64,000 nt of DNA from JAHEZL01 sp046074525 (GTDB lineage Bacteria; Bacteroidota; Bacteroidia; Flavobacteriales_C; GCA-002722245), in NCBI GenBank assembly GCA_046074525.1, contig JBJTOK010000059.1:62001-126000 (forward strand), given 5' to 3'. The position numbers and the translations under genes are program-made. A model generated the notes under the pieces. That model saw nothing but the letters and a program-made list of their open reading frames with translations. It was not told the origin of the DNA and did not search any database. Positions 63,792 through 64,000 of the stretch are shown here, piece by piece. The stretch's first letter is position 1. The number at the start of each line of letters is the position of its first letter.

Positions 63792-63862
63792 AAAATTCCC
63801 ACACCGTAAATCCTTTACGGTTTCCCCGGATATCTTCGATTTATAAACCAATACAAAGGATT

Positions 63863-64000
63863 ATGAACGAATATCTTTTTAACCTCTTCGGAAAATACGG
63901 AACAATCAAAGTAAGAATCAGCGCGCACAACGGCAATGAGGCTCTGCGTCTTGCCAAAGAACTTTACCCTTTCACAGAGCTGACCAGGGTGGTAACGATA
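63863..64000 (+). CDS. Start of a small unrecognised protein, truncated by the window edge
   Basis: The ATG at 63863 opens 46 codons to the end of the window: MNEYLFNLFGKYGTIKVRIS, then AHNGNEALRLAKELYPF. AAAGGATT precedes the ATG. There is no signal peptide. It is too short to name and the rest lies outside the window. Confidence 0.6.
   Translation, partial: MNEYLFNLFGKYGTIKVRISAHNGNEALRLAKELYPFTELTRVVTI

Noticed and set aside
1..64000. tRNA, rRNA, CRISPR arrays, riboswitches, prophage or insertion-sequence genes
   Set aside because: No cloverleaf T-loop, regular spacer array, transposase or integrase pattern was recognised; reading by eye may miss a tRNA.

Overview
The window reads as chromosome of a member of the Bacteroidota. 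The evidence is a type IX secretion (T9SS) and gliding locus (two PorU-like sortases, PorV, a PorP/SprF protein, GldJ), secreted proteins ending in T9SS type A or type B C-terminal domains, a long-form IspG, promoter elements of the TAnnTTTG type, and weak Shine-Dalgarno sequences. The order cannot be fixed from sequence reading alone. I saw no tRNA, rRNA, CRISPR array, transposase or phage gene.

Layout. 1-6.1 kb: a secreted GH81 beta-1,3-glucanase (its 3' end lies outside the window) and a large adhesin-like protein with a type B sorting domain. 6.4-9.3 kb: pyruvate dehydrogenase E2 and E1-alpha, then ispF. 9.3-22.3 kb: the T9SS locus. porU-1, porU-2, porV and ispF run leftward; a porP/sprF-like gene, gldJ and murF run rightward. 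22.4-32.0 kb: mostly housekeeping (small OMP, fumC, manC, SprT-like protein, MlaE/MlaF-type ABC transporter, a T9SS type A cargo, gcvP). 32.2-33.3 kb: two small accessory envelope genes. 33.5-35.5 kb: hemL and an MBL-fold hydrolase. 35.6-40.7 kb: an Anbu (ancestral proteasome-like) operon with ATP-grasp, alpha-E, transglutaminase and Anbu genes, followed by a secreted transglutaminase-like protein. 40.7-45.1 kb: an accessory stretch with a phosphatase-like protein, a WG-repeat protein, a membrane protein, a HigB/HigA toxin-antitoxin pair and a Trypco2-like protein. 45.1-50.9 kb: gpmI, a histidine kinase, ispG and a cysteine desulfurase. 50.9-61.5 kb: a compact five-gene operon: a 1110-residue MORN/YwqK-repeat protein, two DUF3857-type transglutaminase-fold proteins (the second lacks the catalytic residues), a DUF985 cupin and a beta-propeller/Y_Y_Y/HTH membrane regulator. 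61.7-64 kb: a leucine-rich-repeat protein and the start of a small gene.

How the parts work together. PorU and PorV are expected to cleave and anchor cargo with C-terminal sorting domains, and the window itself holds two such cargos. PorP/SprF-like proteins usually serve type B cargo. The least understood parts are the Anbu operon and the MORN/transglutaminase operon. Both combine transglutaminase-fold proteins with unusual partners.

Intergenic DNA carries three families of structured repeats: a long palindrome in two copies whose arms covary (22.3 kb and 63.7 kb), a hairpin-rich element in two copies (33.3 kb and 47.7 kb), and a GTCATCCTGA/GAAGGACC module that recurs in that element and as an inverted pair at 61.5 kb.
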